Below, one piece after another: positions 1 to 6,991 of a stretch of 11,085 nt of DNA. The translations under genes and the position numbers were made by a program. The stretch is from Planococcaceae bacterium UBA3378 (lineage in GTDB: Bacteria; Bacillota; Bacilli; Bacillales_A; Planococcaceae): assembly GCA_002359075.1 (NCBI GenBank), contig DEQA01000241.1, positions 1-11,085 on the forward strand, read 5' to 3'. Numbering within the stretch: position 1 is the stretch's first letter; every line of letters starts with the position of its first letter. The notes below the pieces were generated by a model. It was not told where the DNA came from. It worked only from the letters and a program-made list of their open reading frames with translations, and did no database searches.

Positions 1-33
1 ACAGCCTGCCATCCTCCCCAAAACACCGCGTAC

Positions 34-63
34 ATTATATCATCCCCCTGCACTACCAGTCAT
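34..63 (-). promoter_or_regulatory. Probable SigA promoter of the next unit to the left
   Basis: On the minus strand a perfect -10 hexamer TATAAT (34-39) is preceded by TG one base upstream, making an extended -10 (TGATATAAT). A -35-like ATGACT (58-63) lies 18 bases upstream and matches four of six consensus positions. About 15 bases past the -10 there is a Shine-Dalgarno-like GGGGAGG (13-19). The start codon would therefore lie at or just beyond the left edge. The promoter sits after the ftsY terminator, so it should drive a separate unit. In Bacillus relatives ylxM-ffh follows ftsY, so that is the likely target, but no coding sequence for it can be seen here. An ATG directly abuts the GGAGG, too close to be its start. 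Confidence 0.6.
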
Positions 64-77
64 TTAGATAAACATAG

Positions 78-115
78 AAAAAAGTAGGGTCAGAAAGTAA
101 AAACTTTCTGACCCT
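78..115 (-). terminator. Rho-independent terminator after ftsY
   Basis: Positions 86-115 form a perfect 13-bp inverted repeat (AGGGTCAGAAAGT and its complement) around a 4-base loop. Read on the minus strand, the stem is followed by AC and then six T (78-83). This is a standard intrinsic terminator in the direction of ftsY transcription. It lies about 105 bases past the ftsY stop codon. The repeat is symmetric, but the plus-strand side lacks a T-tract, so it should act mainly on minus-strand transcripts. It separates the rnc-smc-ftsY unit from the promoter at 34-63. Confidence 0.75.
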
Positions 116-178
116 CTTCAAGCCTTCCTTATAATCCATTATTGCTCCCCGGATGGACGCATCAACATGCCACCAGCA

Positions 179-216
179 AAGGGACCGTCTCAAAATATCC
201 TTTCAGACGGCCCCTT
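179..216 (-). terminator. Hairpin just downstream of ftsY
   Basis: Starting five bases past the ftsY stop, the minus-strand transcript can form a 12-bp stem. The arms are 205-216 (AAGGGGCCGTCT) and 179-190 (AGACGGTCCCTT), with one G-U wobble and a 14-base loop. The stem is GC-rich and stable, but only one further T follows the arm before GC-containing sequence. It may be a weak terminator or an mRNA 3'-end stabiliser, with the hairpin at 86-115 completing termination. Confidence 0.5.
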
Positions 217-220
217 CCCT

Positions 221-1465
221 TTAGTCTTCCATGTTTTTCATTTCGGCTTCTAAACCTTCAGCAAACAGACCGTATACGTAACGTTCTGCATCAAACGGCT
301 GCAGGTCATCCATTTTTTCACCAAGCCCTACAAATTTCACCGGAATGTGCAGTTTGTTGCGGATTGCCAGAACGATACCGCCTTTTGCTGTACCGTCAAG
401 CTTTGTCAGCACAATACCCGTCACATTTGTCGCTTCCTTAAACATTTGCGCCTGTACTAATGCATTTTGTCCAGTCGTTGCATCAAGCGCCAATAATACT
501 TCATGAGGCGCATTTGGAATTTCGCGTGAAATAACACGATGCACTTTTTCAAGCTCGTTCATTAAATTTACTTTATTTTGAAGACGTCCTGCTGTATCGC
601 AAATGAGTACATCAACACCGCGGTTTTTGGCCGCACGGATGGCATCATACATAACAGCAGCCGGATCCGAACCTTCCGATTGCTTGATCACTTCACAGCC
701 TACACGGTCACCCCATACTTGAAGCTGATCGATAGCGCCCGCACGGAACGTATCACCTGCAGCAAGCAGCACGGATTTCCCTTCTGATTTCAAGCGGTGG
801 GCCAGCTTACCGATTGTCGTTGTTTTTCCGACGCCGTTTACCCCTACAAACAAAATGACTGTCAGCTCACCGGCAGGCTGCATGTTTAGCTCAGTCAGAT
901 TCGCTTCCCCCGCCTCATAAATTTCAACAAGCTTTTCAGAAATAATTGTCTGAATGCCTTCTGTATCTTTAATGTTTTTCCGCTGTACTTCAAAGCGCAG
1001 TTTATCCATCAGCTCCATTACTGTTTCAAAACCAACGTCCGCCTGAAGAAGCAGATCCTCAAGCTCCTCAAAGAAATCCTCATCCACTTTACGGTAACGG
1101 GCGACTAAATCATTCACCTTTGATGTAAAGGAATCACGCGTCTTCGCAAGACCCAGTTTGAACTTTTGTGTGATAGACCAGGCAGAAGGTTTTTTCTCCT
1201 CTTCCTCCTCTGGTTCTTCTTCAACAACTGCCGGAGTCAATTCTGCTGCCGGAACTTCCTCTTCTTCCTGTACGTTTTCTGTAACAGGCGGTTCTTCCTG
1301 AATAGGCTCCTCGACTGCCGGGGCTTGCACTGCCTCTTCGTCAACAGGCGCTTCATCCTGCACTTCAGGTTCTGCTTTAGGAACTTCTATTTCTTCTAAA
1401 AGCTCTTCTTTTTCCTGTTCTGTGGAACCGACCAATTTCTCTTTTAATCGCTTAAAAAAACTCAT
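221..1465 (-). CDS. ftsY: Signal recognition particle receptor FtsY (SRP GTPase)
   Basis: FtsY is the membrane-associated receptor that docks the Ffh-scRNA particle carrying a nascent membrane protein to the Sec translocon; paired GTP hydrolysis by FtsY and Ffh releases it. The 414-residue product has a basic amphipathic start (MSFFKRLKEKL). An acidic, Pro/Glu-rich A region covers about residues 16-92, the four-helix N domain about 95-195, and the G domain from about 200. Visible GTPase motifs are GVNGVGKTTT (208-217), DTFRAGA (238-244), DTAGR (290-294) and TKLDG (354-358), with the closing GLGEKMDDLQPF at 380-391. All motifs are intact. The ATG has a good AAGGAG eight bases upstream that overlaps the smc stop, 13 bases away. 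It is last in the rnc-smc-ftsY run and is followed by tandem hairpins. It is about 85 residues longer than B. subtilis FtsY because of the acidic region. Confidence 0.98.
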   Translation of the reverse strand: MSFFKRLKEKLVGSTEQEKEELLEEIEVPKAEPEVQDEAPVDEEAVQAPAVEEPIQEEPPVTENVQEEEEVPAAELTPAVVEEEPEEEEEKKPSAWSITQKFKLGLAKTRDSFTSKVNDLVARYRKVDEDFFEELEDLLLQADVGFETVMELMDKLRFEVQRKNIKDTEGIQTIISEKLVEIYEAGEANLTELNMQPAGELTVILFVGVNGVGKTTTIGKLAHRLKSEGKSVLLAAGDTFRAGAIDQLQVWGDRVGCEVIKQSEGSDPAAVMYDAIRAAKNRGVDVLICDTAGRLQNKVNLMNELEKVHRVISREIPNAPHEVLLALDATTGQNALVQAQMFKEATNVTGIVLTKLDGTAKGGIVLAIRNKLHIPVKFVGLGEKMDDLQPFDAERYVYGLFAEGLEAEMKNMED

Positions 1466-1478
1466 TTTCTACACTCCT

Positions 1479-4400
1479 TTATCCTACAGGCACATCTTCT
1501 TCCAATTTCACCGAAACAAGCTTCGATACACCGGATTCCTGCATTGTAATGCCATATAAAACATCCGCTCCCTCCATCGTCCCTTTTCGATGGGTGATCA
1601 CGATGAACTGTGTCTCTTTACTGAACTTCTTCAAATATTGACTGTAACGGATTACATTGGATTCGTCTAGTGCTGCTTCTACCTCGTCCAGAATACAGAA
1701 CGGCACCGGACGTGTATTTAAAATAGCAAACAATAAAGCAATAGCTGTCAGCGCACGTTCCCCGCCTGAGAGCAGGCTTAAGCTCTGCAGCTTCTTGCCA
1801 GGAGGCTGGGCAACAATCTCTATCCCGGTTTCCAATAAGTTGTCGGGATTGATCAGCACAAGATCTGCCTGCCCCCCGCCAAATAATTCACGGAAAACAT
1901 TTTTAAACTGGGCACGAACATTCGTAAACGTATCATGGAAGCGTGTGGACATCTCTCCATCCATTTCTTTGATCGCTTCATGCAATGTCTCTTTTGCTTC
2001 CAGTAAATCGTTGCGCTGCTCTGTCAAGAAGGCATGACGCTCCTGGACGCGTTCAAATTCCTCAATCGCCGCCAAATTGACAGGCCCTAACTCTTCAATC
2101 GATTGCTTTAGCAGTTTCACTTTTCTTCTCATTTGATCTACATCTTCAATTTCTTCCGCTAACTCAGCTGCTGCTTCTGTTGTCAGCTCATAGTTTTCCT
2201 CAAGCTGTGTCATGAGGCCCGCCTGTTCATACTGCAGTCGGCTGCGTTTAATCGACAATGTATTAATCGCTTCCACATAGCCTTTATGCATACGCTGCTT
2301 CTCTTTCACATCTTCCTCAATCGCCGTCAGTTTGGCCTGCATAGCTTCCTTCTGTTCACGTTTTTCCGCTATGATATCGAGCAAAGTTTGTCTCTTTTTA
2401 CTCCATTCGACAATCGATTGCTCAATTTCCTCCATCGAAGGACCATTTAACCCTGCATCTGATTGGAACCATTCGATTTCCTGGGAAATTTTTTCGATTG
2501 ATTCGTTTGATTTCGACAAATGCACGGCCACATCTGCTATTGTCAGCTGCAGTTGTGAGAGCTGTTCCTGTGCAACAGCAAGCTGTGAACGCTTCTCTCC
2601 GATCTGATCGCGGAGAACATCTTTTTGTGTATCTCCCTGCGCCTTCGCAACTGTCAGCTGTTCCACCAGCTCATTAATCTCCGCCAGCTCAGTTGAAAGT
2701 TCCTGAAGACGTTTTTCCGCCTGCACCTTTTGCTCAGCAAGTGTTTCACGGCGCGTTGACATAGAGGTCTGCTCACTTGTAGCAAGTGTCACACTTGTCC
2801 GTAAGTTTTTCTCCTGCATATCAAGCTCTAATAAGGAGGATTTTTGCTGCTGCTCCTGTGTACGCAGCTCCTCTGTTAACAGGCGCACTTCCTCCAGATC
2901 ATCACGAAGTGCAGAAACCTTTTCCTTTTCAATCGCTACAGTACGTTCGGCCGATTGGATCGATTGCTCCATTTCAGCCATTTTCACGGATAAGTCATCT
3001 AACTCTGCTTTTCGTGTAAAGAGAGACGTTTGCTGCTTAACAGAACCGCCTGTCAGCGAGCCGCCTGCATTGACGATATCACCATCAAGTGTCACGACCC
3101 GGTATTTAAAACCGAGCATGCGGGCAATTTGGCTTGCCCCGTCAAGGTTTGCAGCAACAAGTACATTACCAAGCAGATTTTCTACAATAGAACGGTTTGA
3201 TTCCTCGAATGTTACGAGGTTATACGCCATATTTACAAACGAAGGGTGGCTAGATACAGCAGAGATTTGTGTATCGCTCAAGCGGCGTGATTTCATGACG
3301 GACTTCGGTAAAAACGTTGCACGACCGGCACGGCGCTGCTTCAGCCAGGCAATAGCCTGCTGTGCATGCTGCTCGTTTTGCGTCACAATATGCTGACTTG
3401 CCGCACCAAGAGCTGTTTCAATCGCCTGGGAATATTCCCCCGTTACTTGCAACAGTTCGGCAACTGCCCCTTCAATGCCCGCTAACTCTCCTTTATCTCT
3501 GGCCAGCAGCACTTCCTTTACACCGTGGAAGAAGCCGGAAAAATCCGCTTCCAACTCCGCTAATGTTTCGCGGCGCGCCTTTAGCTGCTGCTGGTACTGA
3601 TACGCTTTATAAAGAAGGTTTTGCTTCTCGTCCAACTGATCAGATACTTGCTTTAAGGAATGTTGCATGTCCGTATACAGAGCAAGCTTTTTCTGCAGCT
3701 CTTCCTGTAGCTTATTTAGCTGTTTACTTACAATTTCCTTTTCGGCAATCGTACGCTCCAATTCTTTTTGCATACCGGCTGAACGGTCAGTAATTCGTTC
3801 CGCTGTTTCCTGCTGCTGCTGCAGCTGCTGATCAATATGCTTCAGTTCATTTTTAACCGTTGCTTCTTCATTCAACAGATCAATATATTTATTTTTAGAT
3901 GTTTCAATCTCTTCTTCAATTTCGGATACAGAACGTGTCAATGCCTGTTCAAGCTGCTTGATGGCCTGCTTTAACGTCGATACTTCCTGCTGCTTTTCTG
4001 CAAACAGCGCTCGTTTTTCTGCCTCCTGCAAGCGGTGTTTCTCCGCTTCTTCCATTGCCGTCTGCAGACTGGCTTCCAGCTGTTTCATATGCTTTTCTGC
4101 ATTTGAACGTTTTTCATGCATTAAGGCCTTCCGACCATCCCAGCGTTCTACTTCAGCCGTTGCTTCAACCAGTTCTTCCTGTGAAGTGTCCAGTTGCCCG
4201 TCCAGTGTTTTCAGCTCTGCTCGTACTTGCCGCAGACTTTTTTCCGCTGTGCTTATTTCACCTGCCAGCAGCAGCTCATTTGACTCTAATTCGGCAAATT
4301 CCTTCTGCATTGCTTCCAGCTGTTTTGCACAGACAGAAAGATCGTGGACGATTAATGAAATATCAAAGTCCTTTAGTTCAGCGCTCATGCGTACATAATC

Positions 4401-5039
4401 CTTGGCTGTTGAAGCTTGGATTTGCAATGGTTCCAGGCGATGATCCAGTTCATGGAGGATGTCCAGCACCCGATGAAGATTTTCATCGGTTTCAACAAGC
4501 TTCAGCTCCGCTTTCTTTTTCCGCTGCTTGTATTTCAGCACACCTGCCGCTTCTTCAAAAATAAGACGGCGGTCGTCTGGACGGCTGTTTAATACCTCAT
4601 CGACCCGTCCTTGGGAAATAATCGAAAACGCTTCTTTTCCAAGACCGGAATCCATAAACAAGTCCGTAATATCCTTCAGGCGACATGTTTGTCTATTAAG
4701 TAAATATTCACTATCACCTGAACGATACACACGTCTTGTCACACTGATTTCAGTGTAAGGTACAGCAATTCGTTCGTCTGTATTATCCAAAACCAATGTC
4801 ACTTCCGCAAAATTCAGCGGCTTGCGGGATTCGCTGCCGGCAAAAATGACATCTTCCATTTTTGACCCGCGCAGAGATTTCGCAGATTGTTCACCTAATA
4901 CCCAGCGAATTGCATCCGTTACATTACTTTTACCACTGCCATTTGGGCCTACAACAGCGGTTACACCTGGGACAAAATCTATACCAATACGCTCTGCAAA
5001 AGATTTGAAGCCCATTACTTCAAGTCGCTTTAAGAACAT
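1479..5039 (-). CDS. smc: Chromosome partition/condensation ATPase SMC
   Basis: SMC is the ATPase of the SMC-ScpA-ScpB condensin, which loads at ParB-parS sites and extrudes DNA loops so that sister chromosomes separate. The 1186-residue length is the family norm. The N-terminal head carries Walker A GPNGSGKS (31-38), Arg57 in SLRGSK, and the Q-loop in ISQGR (141-145). A coiled coil runs from about 170 to 500. The hinge is at about 505-675, with its conserved glycine cluster NAGGSLTGG (657-665). The returning coil spans about 676-1020. The C-terminal head has signature LLSGGERAL (1089-1097), Walker B with catalytic glutamate CILDEVEAALD (1115-1125), and the H-loop in ITHRKG. The ATG follows the rnc stop by a single base, with GGGGG six bases upstream, so translational coupling with rnc is likely. 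There are no frameshifts or missing motifs. A Gln-rich stutter (404-410) lies within the coil. Confidence 0.99.
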   Translation of the reverse strand: MFLKRLEVMGFKSFAERIGIDFVPGVTAVVGPNGSGKSNVTDAIRWVLGEQSAKSLRGSKMEDVIFAGSESRKPLNFAEVTLVLDNTDERIAVPYTEISVTRRVYRSGDSEYLLNRQTCRLKDITDLFMDSGLGKEAFSIISQGRVDEVLNSRPDDRRLIFEEAAGVLKYKQRKKKAELKLVETDENLHRVLDILHELDHRLEPLQIQASTAKDYVRMSAELKDFDISLIVHDLSVCAKQLEAMQKEFAELESNELLLAGEISTAEKSLRQVRAELKTLDGQLDTSQEELVEATAEVERWDGRKALMHEKRSNAEKHMKQLEASLQTAMEEAEKHRLQEAEKRALFAEKQQEVSTLKQAIKQLEQALTRSVSEIEEEIETSKNKYIDLLNEEATVKNELKHIDQQLQQQQETAERITDRSAGMQKELERTIAEKEIVSKQLNKLQEELQKKLALYTDMQHSLKQVSDQLDEKQNLLYKAYQYQQQLKARRETLAELEADFSGFFHGVKEVLLARDKGELAGIEGAVAELLQVTGEYSQAIETALGAASQHIVTQNEQHAQQAIAWLKQRRAGRATFLPKSVMKSRRLSDTQISAVSSHPSFVNMAYNLVTFEESNRSIVENLLGNVLVAANLDGASQIARMLGFKYRVVTLDGDIVNAGGSLTGGSVKQQTSLFTRKAELDDLSVKMAEMEQSIQSAERTVAIEKEKVSALRDDLEEVRLLTEELRTQEQQQKSSLLELDMQEKNLRTSVTLATSEQTSMSTRRETLAEQKVQAEKRLQELSTELAEINELVEQLTVAKAQGDTQKDVLRDQIGEKRSQLAVAQEQLSQLQLTIADVAVHLSKSNESIEKISQEIEWFQSDAGLNGPSMEEIEQSIVEWSKKRQTLLDIIAEKREQKEAMQAKLTAIEEDVKEKQRMHKGYVEAINTLSIKRSRLQYEQAGLMTQLEENYELTTEAAAELAEEIEDVDQMRRKVKLLKQSIEELGPVNLAAIEEFERVQERHAFLTEQRNDLLEAKETLHEAIKEMDGEMSTRFHDTFTNVRAQFKNVFRELFGGGQADLVLINPDNLLETGIEIVAQPPGKKLQSLSLLSGGERALTAIALLFAILNTRPVPFCILDEVEAALDESNVIRYSQYLKKFSKETQFIVITHRKGTMEGADVLYGITMQESGVSKLVSVKLEEDVPVG

Positions 5040-5040
5040 A

Positions 5041-5808
5041 TTATTCCCCCTTTTGTGCTTGCTGCTTTAGCATTTGCATCGCACTTTGCGCCGCCTGCTG
5101 TTCAGCCTCTTTCTTCGATTTGCCTCGTCCTACCCCAAGCTCCTGCTCATTTAATAGAACACGGGATATGAAAGTACGGTTATGAGCCGGTCCTTTTTCA
5201 TCCACGATCTCATAATGCAATAGTCCGTTGTTCGATTGCTGCACCATTTCCTGCAGCTGGCTCTTGAAATCCATCACATGCGAAAAAGCACCGAGTTCTA
5301 CTTTCGGGAACACGACTTTTTCCAGGAATGCTACTACACGTTCTAGTCCTTGGTCCAGATAAAGTGCACCAACAAACGACTCAAATACGTCAGCTAACAG
5401 CGCAGGACGCTCACGGCCACCTGTTAATTCCTCACCTTTTCCAAGCAATACATACCGGCCAAATCCTAATTCATTCGCAAAAATAACTAATGACGGTTCG
5501 CAGACAATAGATGCACGTAATTTTGTCAGCTCACCCTCACTCATATGCGGATATTTTTGAAATAAGAATTTTGACACAGATAGTTCTAAAACAGCATCTC
5601 CTAGAAACTCCAGCCGCTCATTGTCCGTAAATAGCTTTCGACGATGTTCATTCACATAAGATGAATGGGTAAATGCTTGATACAGCAAATTTTTATTATT
5701 GAACGTCACGTCCAATTCATTTTGTAATTGGTCAAAAGACTCCCGAACTTTTTCCGGGAATACACCAGATTTCTGATTATTTCCTTTTTTTCTTATCGTC
5801 ATGGACAA
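5041..5808 (-). CDS. rnc: Ribonuclease III
   Basis: RNase III cuts double-stranded RNA, processing the rRNA precursor, scRNA and some mRNAs. From the TTG at 5808 the product is 255 residues, close to the B. subtilis enzyme. The catalytic domain holds the signature NERLEFLGDAVLE (63-75) with metal-binding Glu64, Glu67 and Asp71, and the second acidic pair Asp140/Glu143 in ADVFESF. A double-stranded-RNA-binding domain follows at about 178-250 and includes GPAHNRTF and the basic KSKKEAEQ helix. The start is uncertain. TTG at 5808 has AAGGA seven bases upstream, while ATG at 5802 would shorten the protein by two residues. The extreme N-terminus is not conserved, so comparison does not decide. It leads the rnc-smc-ftsY run and is separated from acpP by a terminator. 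Confidence 0.97.
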   Translation of the reverse strand: MSMTIRKKGNNQKSGVFPEKVRESFDQLQNELDVTFNNKNLLYQAFTHSSYVNEHRRKLFTDNERLEFLGDAVLELSVSKFLFQKYPHMSEGELTKLRASIVCEPSLVIFANELGFGRYVLLGKGEELTGGRERPALLADVFESFVGALYLDQGLERVVAFLEKVVFPKVELGAFSHVMDFKSQLQEMVQQSNNGLLHYEIVDEKGPAHNRTFISRVLLNEQELGVGRGKSKKEAEQQAAQSAMQMLKQQAQKGE

Positions 5809-5838
5809 TCTGCCTTCCTTACTCAGTTTCTAACGTTT

Positions 5839-5867
5839 AGTTTACCTCGTTGTATCGGTTAACGCAA
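5839..5867 (-). promoter_or_regulatory. Possible promoter of rnc-smc-ftsY
   Basis: Minus-strand TTGCGT (5862-5867) and TAAACT (5839-5844) are separated by 17 bases and lie about 30 bases upstream of the rnc start. The match to the SigA consensus is only moderate: three of six and four of six. Some promoter is expected here because a terminator follows acpP. This is the best-spaced candidate I see, but readthrough from acpP could also supply transcription. Confidence 0.35.
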
Positions 5868-5909
5868 AGAGATTCTCATAAAAAGTCACGTTTTGCAAAG
5901 GTTTTTCCT

Positions 5910-5972
5910 TTCTTGTACCATTCTCATAATGAAAAAGAGGTACAAGAACACGTATCTCCGTGTTGTTGTACC
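5910..5972. repeat. Three-arm competing inverted repeats between acpP and rnc
   Basis: TTCTTGTACC (5910-5919), GGTACAAGAA (5939-5948) and TTGTTGTACC (5963-5972) form a set in which the central arm can pair with either neighbour. It pairs perfectly over 10 bp with the left arm and with one mismatch with the right arm. The pairing with the right arm forms the core of the acpP terminator, and the other pairing would disrupt it. On the minus-strand transcript the terminator arms are made first. Confidence 0.6.
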
Positions 5973-5974
5973 TC
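5932..5974 (-). terminator. Rho-independent terminator after acpP
   Basis: Positions 5937-5952 and 5959-5974 form a 16-bp stem with one G/G mismatch and a 6-base loop. The outer nine pairs (GAGGTACAA with TTGTACCTC) are perfect. On the minus strand the stem is followed at once by TTTTT (5932-5936). It begins seven bases past the acpP stop codon, the expected place for ending the fapR-acpP operon. Readthrough into rnc is possible, since the T-tract is short and a competing pairing exists. Confidence 0.75.
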
Positions 5975-5981
5975 TGTATCA

Positions 5982-6218
5982 TTAGCTGATTTTGCTTTCA
6001 ATGTAACTGATAGCATCACCAACTGTTGCGATTTTTTCAGCATCTTCATCTGAAATTTCCATATCGAATTCATCTTCAAGCTCCATAACAAGCTCTACAA
6101 CGTCTAATGAATCCGCACCTAGATCTTCACGGAAAGAAGCTTCTACTTTTACTTCGCTCTCGTCAACGCCTAGACGGTCTACGATTACTTTTGAAACACG
6201 CTCAAATACTGTAGCCAA
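5982..6218 (-). CDS. acpP: Acyl carrier protein
   Basis: AcpP carries growing acyl chains as thioesters on a 4'-phosphopantetheine arm during type II fatty acid synthesis; it is the acceptor for FabD and the carrier for FabG substrates. The 78-residue protein (MATVFERVSK start) has the invariant attachment motif GADSL with Ser37. It is also strongly acidic (VELVMELEDEFDMEI), as the four-helix fold requires. I start it at TTG 6218 because GGAGG sits eight bases upstream and the result matches the 77-residue B. subtilis ACP. The longer in-frame GTG at 6227 lies inside that Shine-Dalgarno and cannot be the start. It lies 29 bases after fabG and is followed by a terminator, so it is the last gene of the lipid operon. 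In B. subtilis it is called acpA. Confidence 0.97.
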   Translation of the reverse strand: MATVFERVSKVIVDRLGVDESEVKVEASFREDLGADSLDVVELVMELEDEFDMEISDEDAEKIATVGDAISYIESKIS

Positions 6219-6223
6219 ATCGG

Positions 6224-6233
6224 TCACCTCCCC
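6224..6233 (-). promoter_or_regulatory. Ribosome binding site deciding the acpP start
   Basis: Minus-strand GGGGAGGTGA is a near-ideal Shine-Dalgarno. Its GGAGG ends eight bases before TTG 6218 and overlaps the alternative GTG at 6227, so it selects the TTG. A strong site fits the high translation that ACP needs despite a weak start codon. Confidence 0.85.
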
Positions 6234-6247
6234 TCAAATATGTATCA

Positions 6248-6991
6248 TTACATCACTAGTCCGCCATCAATGTGCAGGGTCTGTCCTGTAATGTAATTTG
6301 CACTATCGGATGCCAGGAATACAACCGCCTTTGCGATATCTTCCGGCTGCCCAAGCTTTGCCAGCGGAATTTGCTTTAGCATCGTTTCCTTGATTTCTTC
6401 TGGTAAGGCATCCGTCATTTCTGTCGTAATAAACCCTGGGGCAATGGCATTCACCAAAATGTTACGGCTTGCCAATTCCTGTGCTGTCGTCTTCGTCAGT
6501 CCAATTACGCCTGCCTTAGCAGCGACGTAATTTGCCTGCCCCGGGTTCCCCGCTACCCCAACGATCGAGGAGATATTAATGATACGGCCTGCACGCTGTT
6601 TCATCATTTGGCGCGTAACCGCTTTTGTACAAAGGAATACACCCTTGAGGTTTGTATCCATTACATCGTCCCATTCCTGTTCCTTCATACGCATTAATAA
6701 ATTATCTCGGGTAATGCCGGCGTTATTAACGAGAATATCGATCGTACCGAACATCTCTAACGCCTTTTTCATTAAGCTTTCGACAGCGGCGCTATCTGCT
6801 ACATTTGCCTGGATTGCTACCGCTTTTGTTCCAAGCGCCTCAATTTCCCTTACTACTTCTGCTGCCTTTGCTTCGCTGCCGCTGTAGTTCACTACAACAT
6901 TTGCACCTTGCTTTGCCAGCTCAATGCATATAGCGCGGCCGATCCCGCGGGAACCACCTGTTACAACAGCTGTTTTACCTGTTAAACACAT
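6248..6991 (-). CDS. fabG: 3-oxoacyl-[acyl-carrier-protein] reductase FabG
   Basis: FabG performs the NADPH-dependent reduction of beta-ketoacyl-ACP to beta-hydroxyacyl-ACP, the first reductive step of each elongation cycle, in the cytosol. It is a classical short-chain dehydrogenase of 247 residues. Visible features are the cofactor glycine motif TGGSRGIG (11-18), NNAG (89-92), catalytic Asn114 in NLKG, Ser142, Tyr155 and Lys159 (YVAAK). The conserved C-terminus reads GQTLHIDGGLVM. The ATG at 6991 is preferred: AAGGAG lies eight bases upstream and the N-terminus then aligns with B. subtilis FabG. The GTG at 7000 overlaps that ribosome site. The gene overlaps the end of fabD by 10 bases, implying coupled translation that would keep the two enzymes in step. 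Confidence 0.97.
   Translation of the reverse strand: MCLTGKTAVVTGGSRGIGRAICIELAKQGANVVVNYSGSEAKAAEVVREIEALGTKAVAIQANVADSAAVESLMKKALEMFGTIDILVNNAGITRDNLLMRMKEQEWDDVMDTNLKGVFLCTKAVTRQMMKQRAGRIINISSIVGVAGNPGQANYVAAKAGVIGLTKTTAQELASRNILVNAIAPGFITTEMTDALPEEIKETMLKQIPLAKLGQPEDIAKAVVFLASDSANYITGQTLHIDGGLVM

Noticed and set aside
138..167. Nine-codon minus-strand frame (ATG TTG ATG ... TAA) between the two ftsY hairpins
   Set aside because: Too short, no convincing ribosome site, and it lies between two transcription-stop hairpins.
1166..1399. Plus-strand 77-codon frame rich in Phe, Arg and Cys opposite ftsY
   Set aside because: It is the antisense image of the Glu-rich ftsY A region (GAA/GAG read as TTC/CTC). 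It has no ribosome site or family likeness.
4055..4564. Plus-strand 169-codon frame opposite smc
   Set aside because: It lies wholly within a certain smc gene, has no recognisable domain or plausible ribosome site, and its composition mirrors the coiled-coil codons.
6219..6300. A separate acpP promoter at the fabG end, as known in B. subtilis
   Set aside because: TTGATG and TGTAAT can be found, but their spacing (12 bases) is wrong. No pair with 16-18 base spacing gave an acceptable match.
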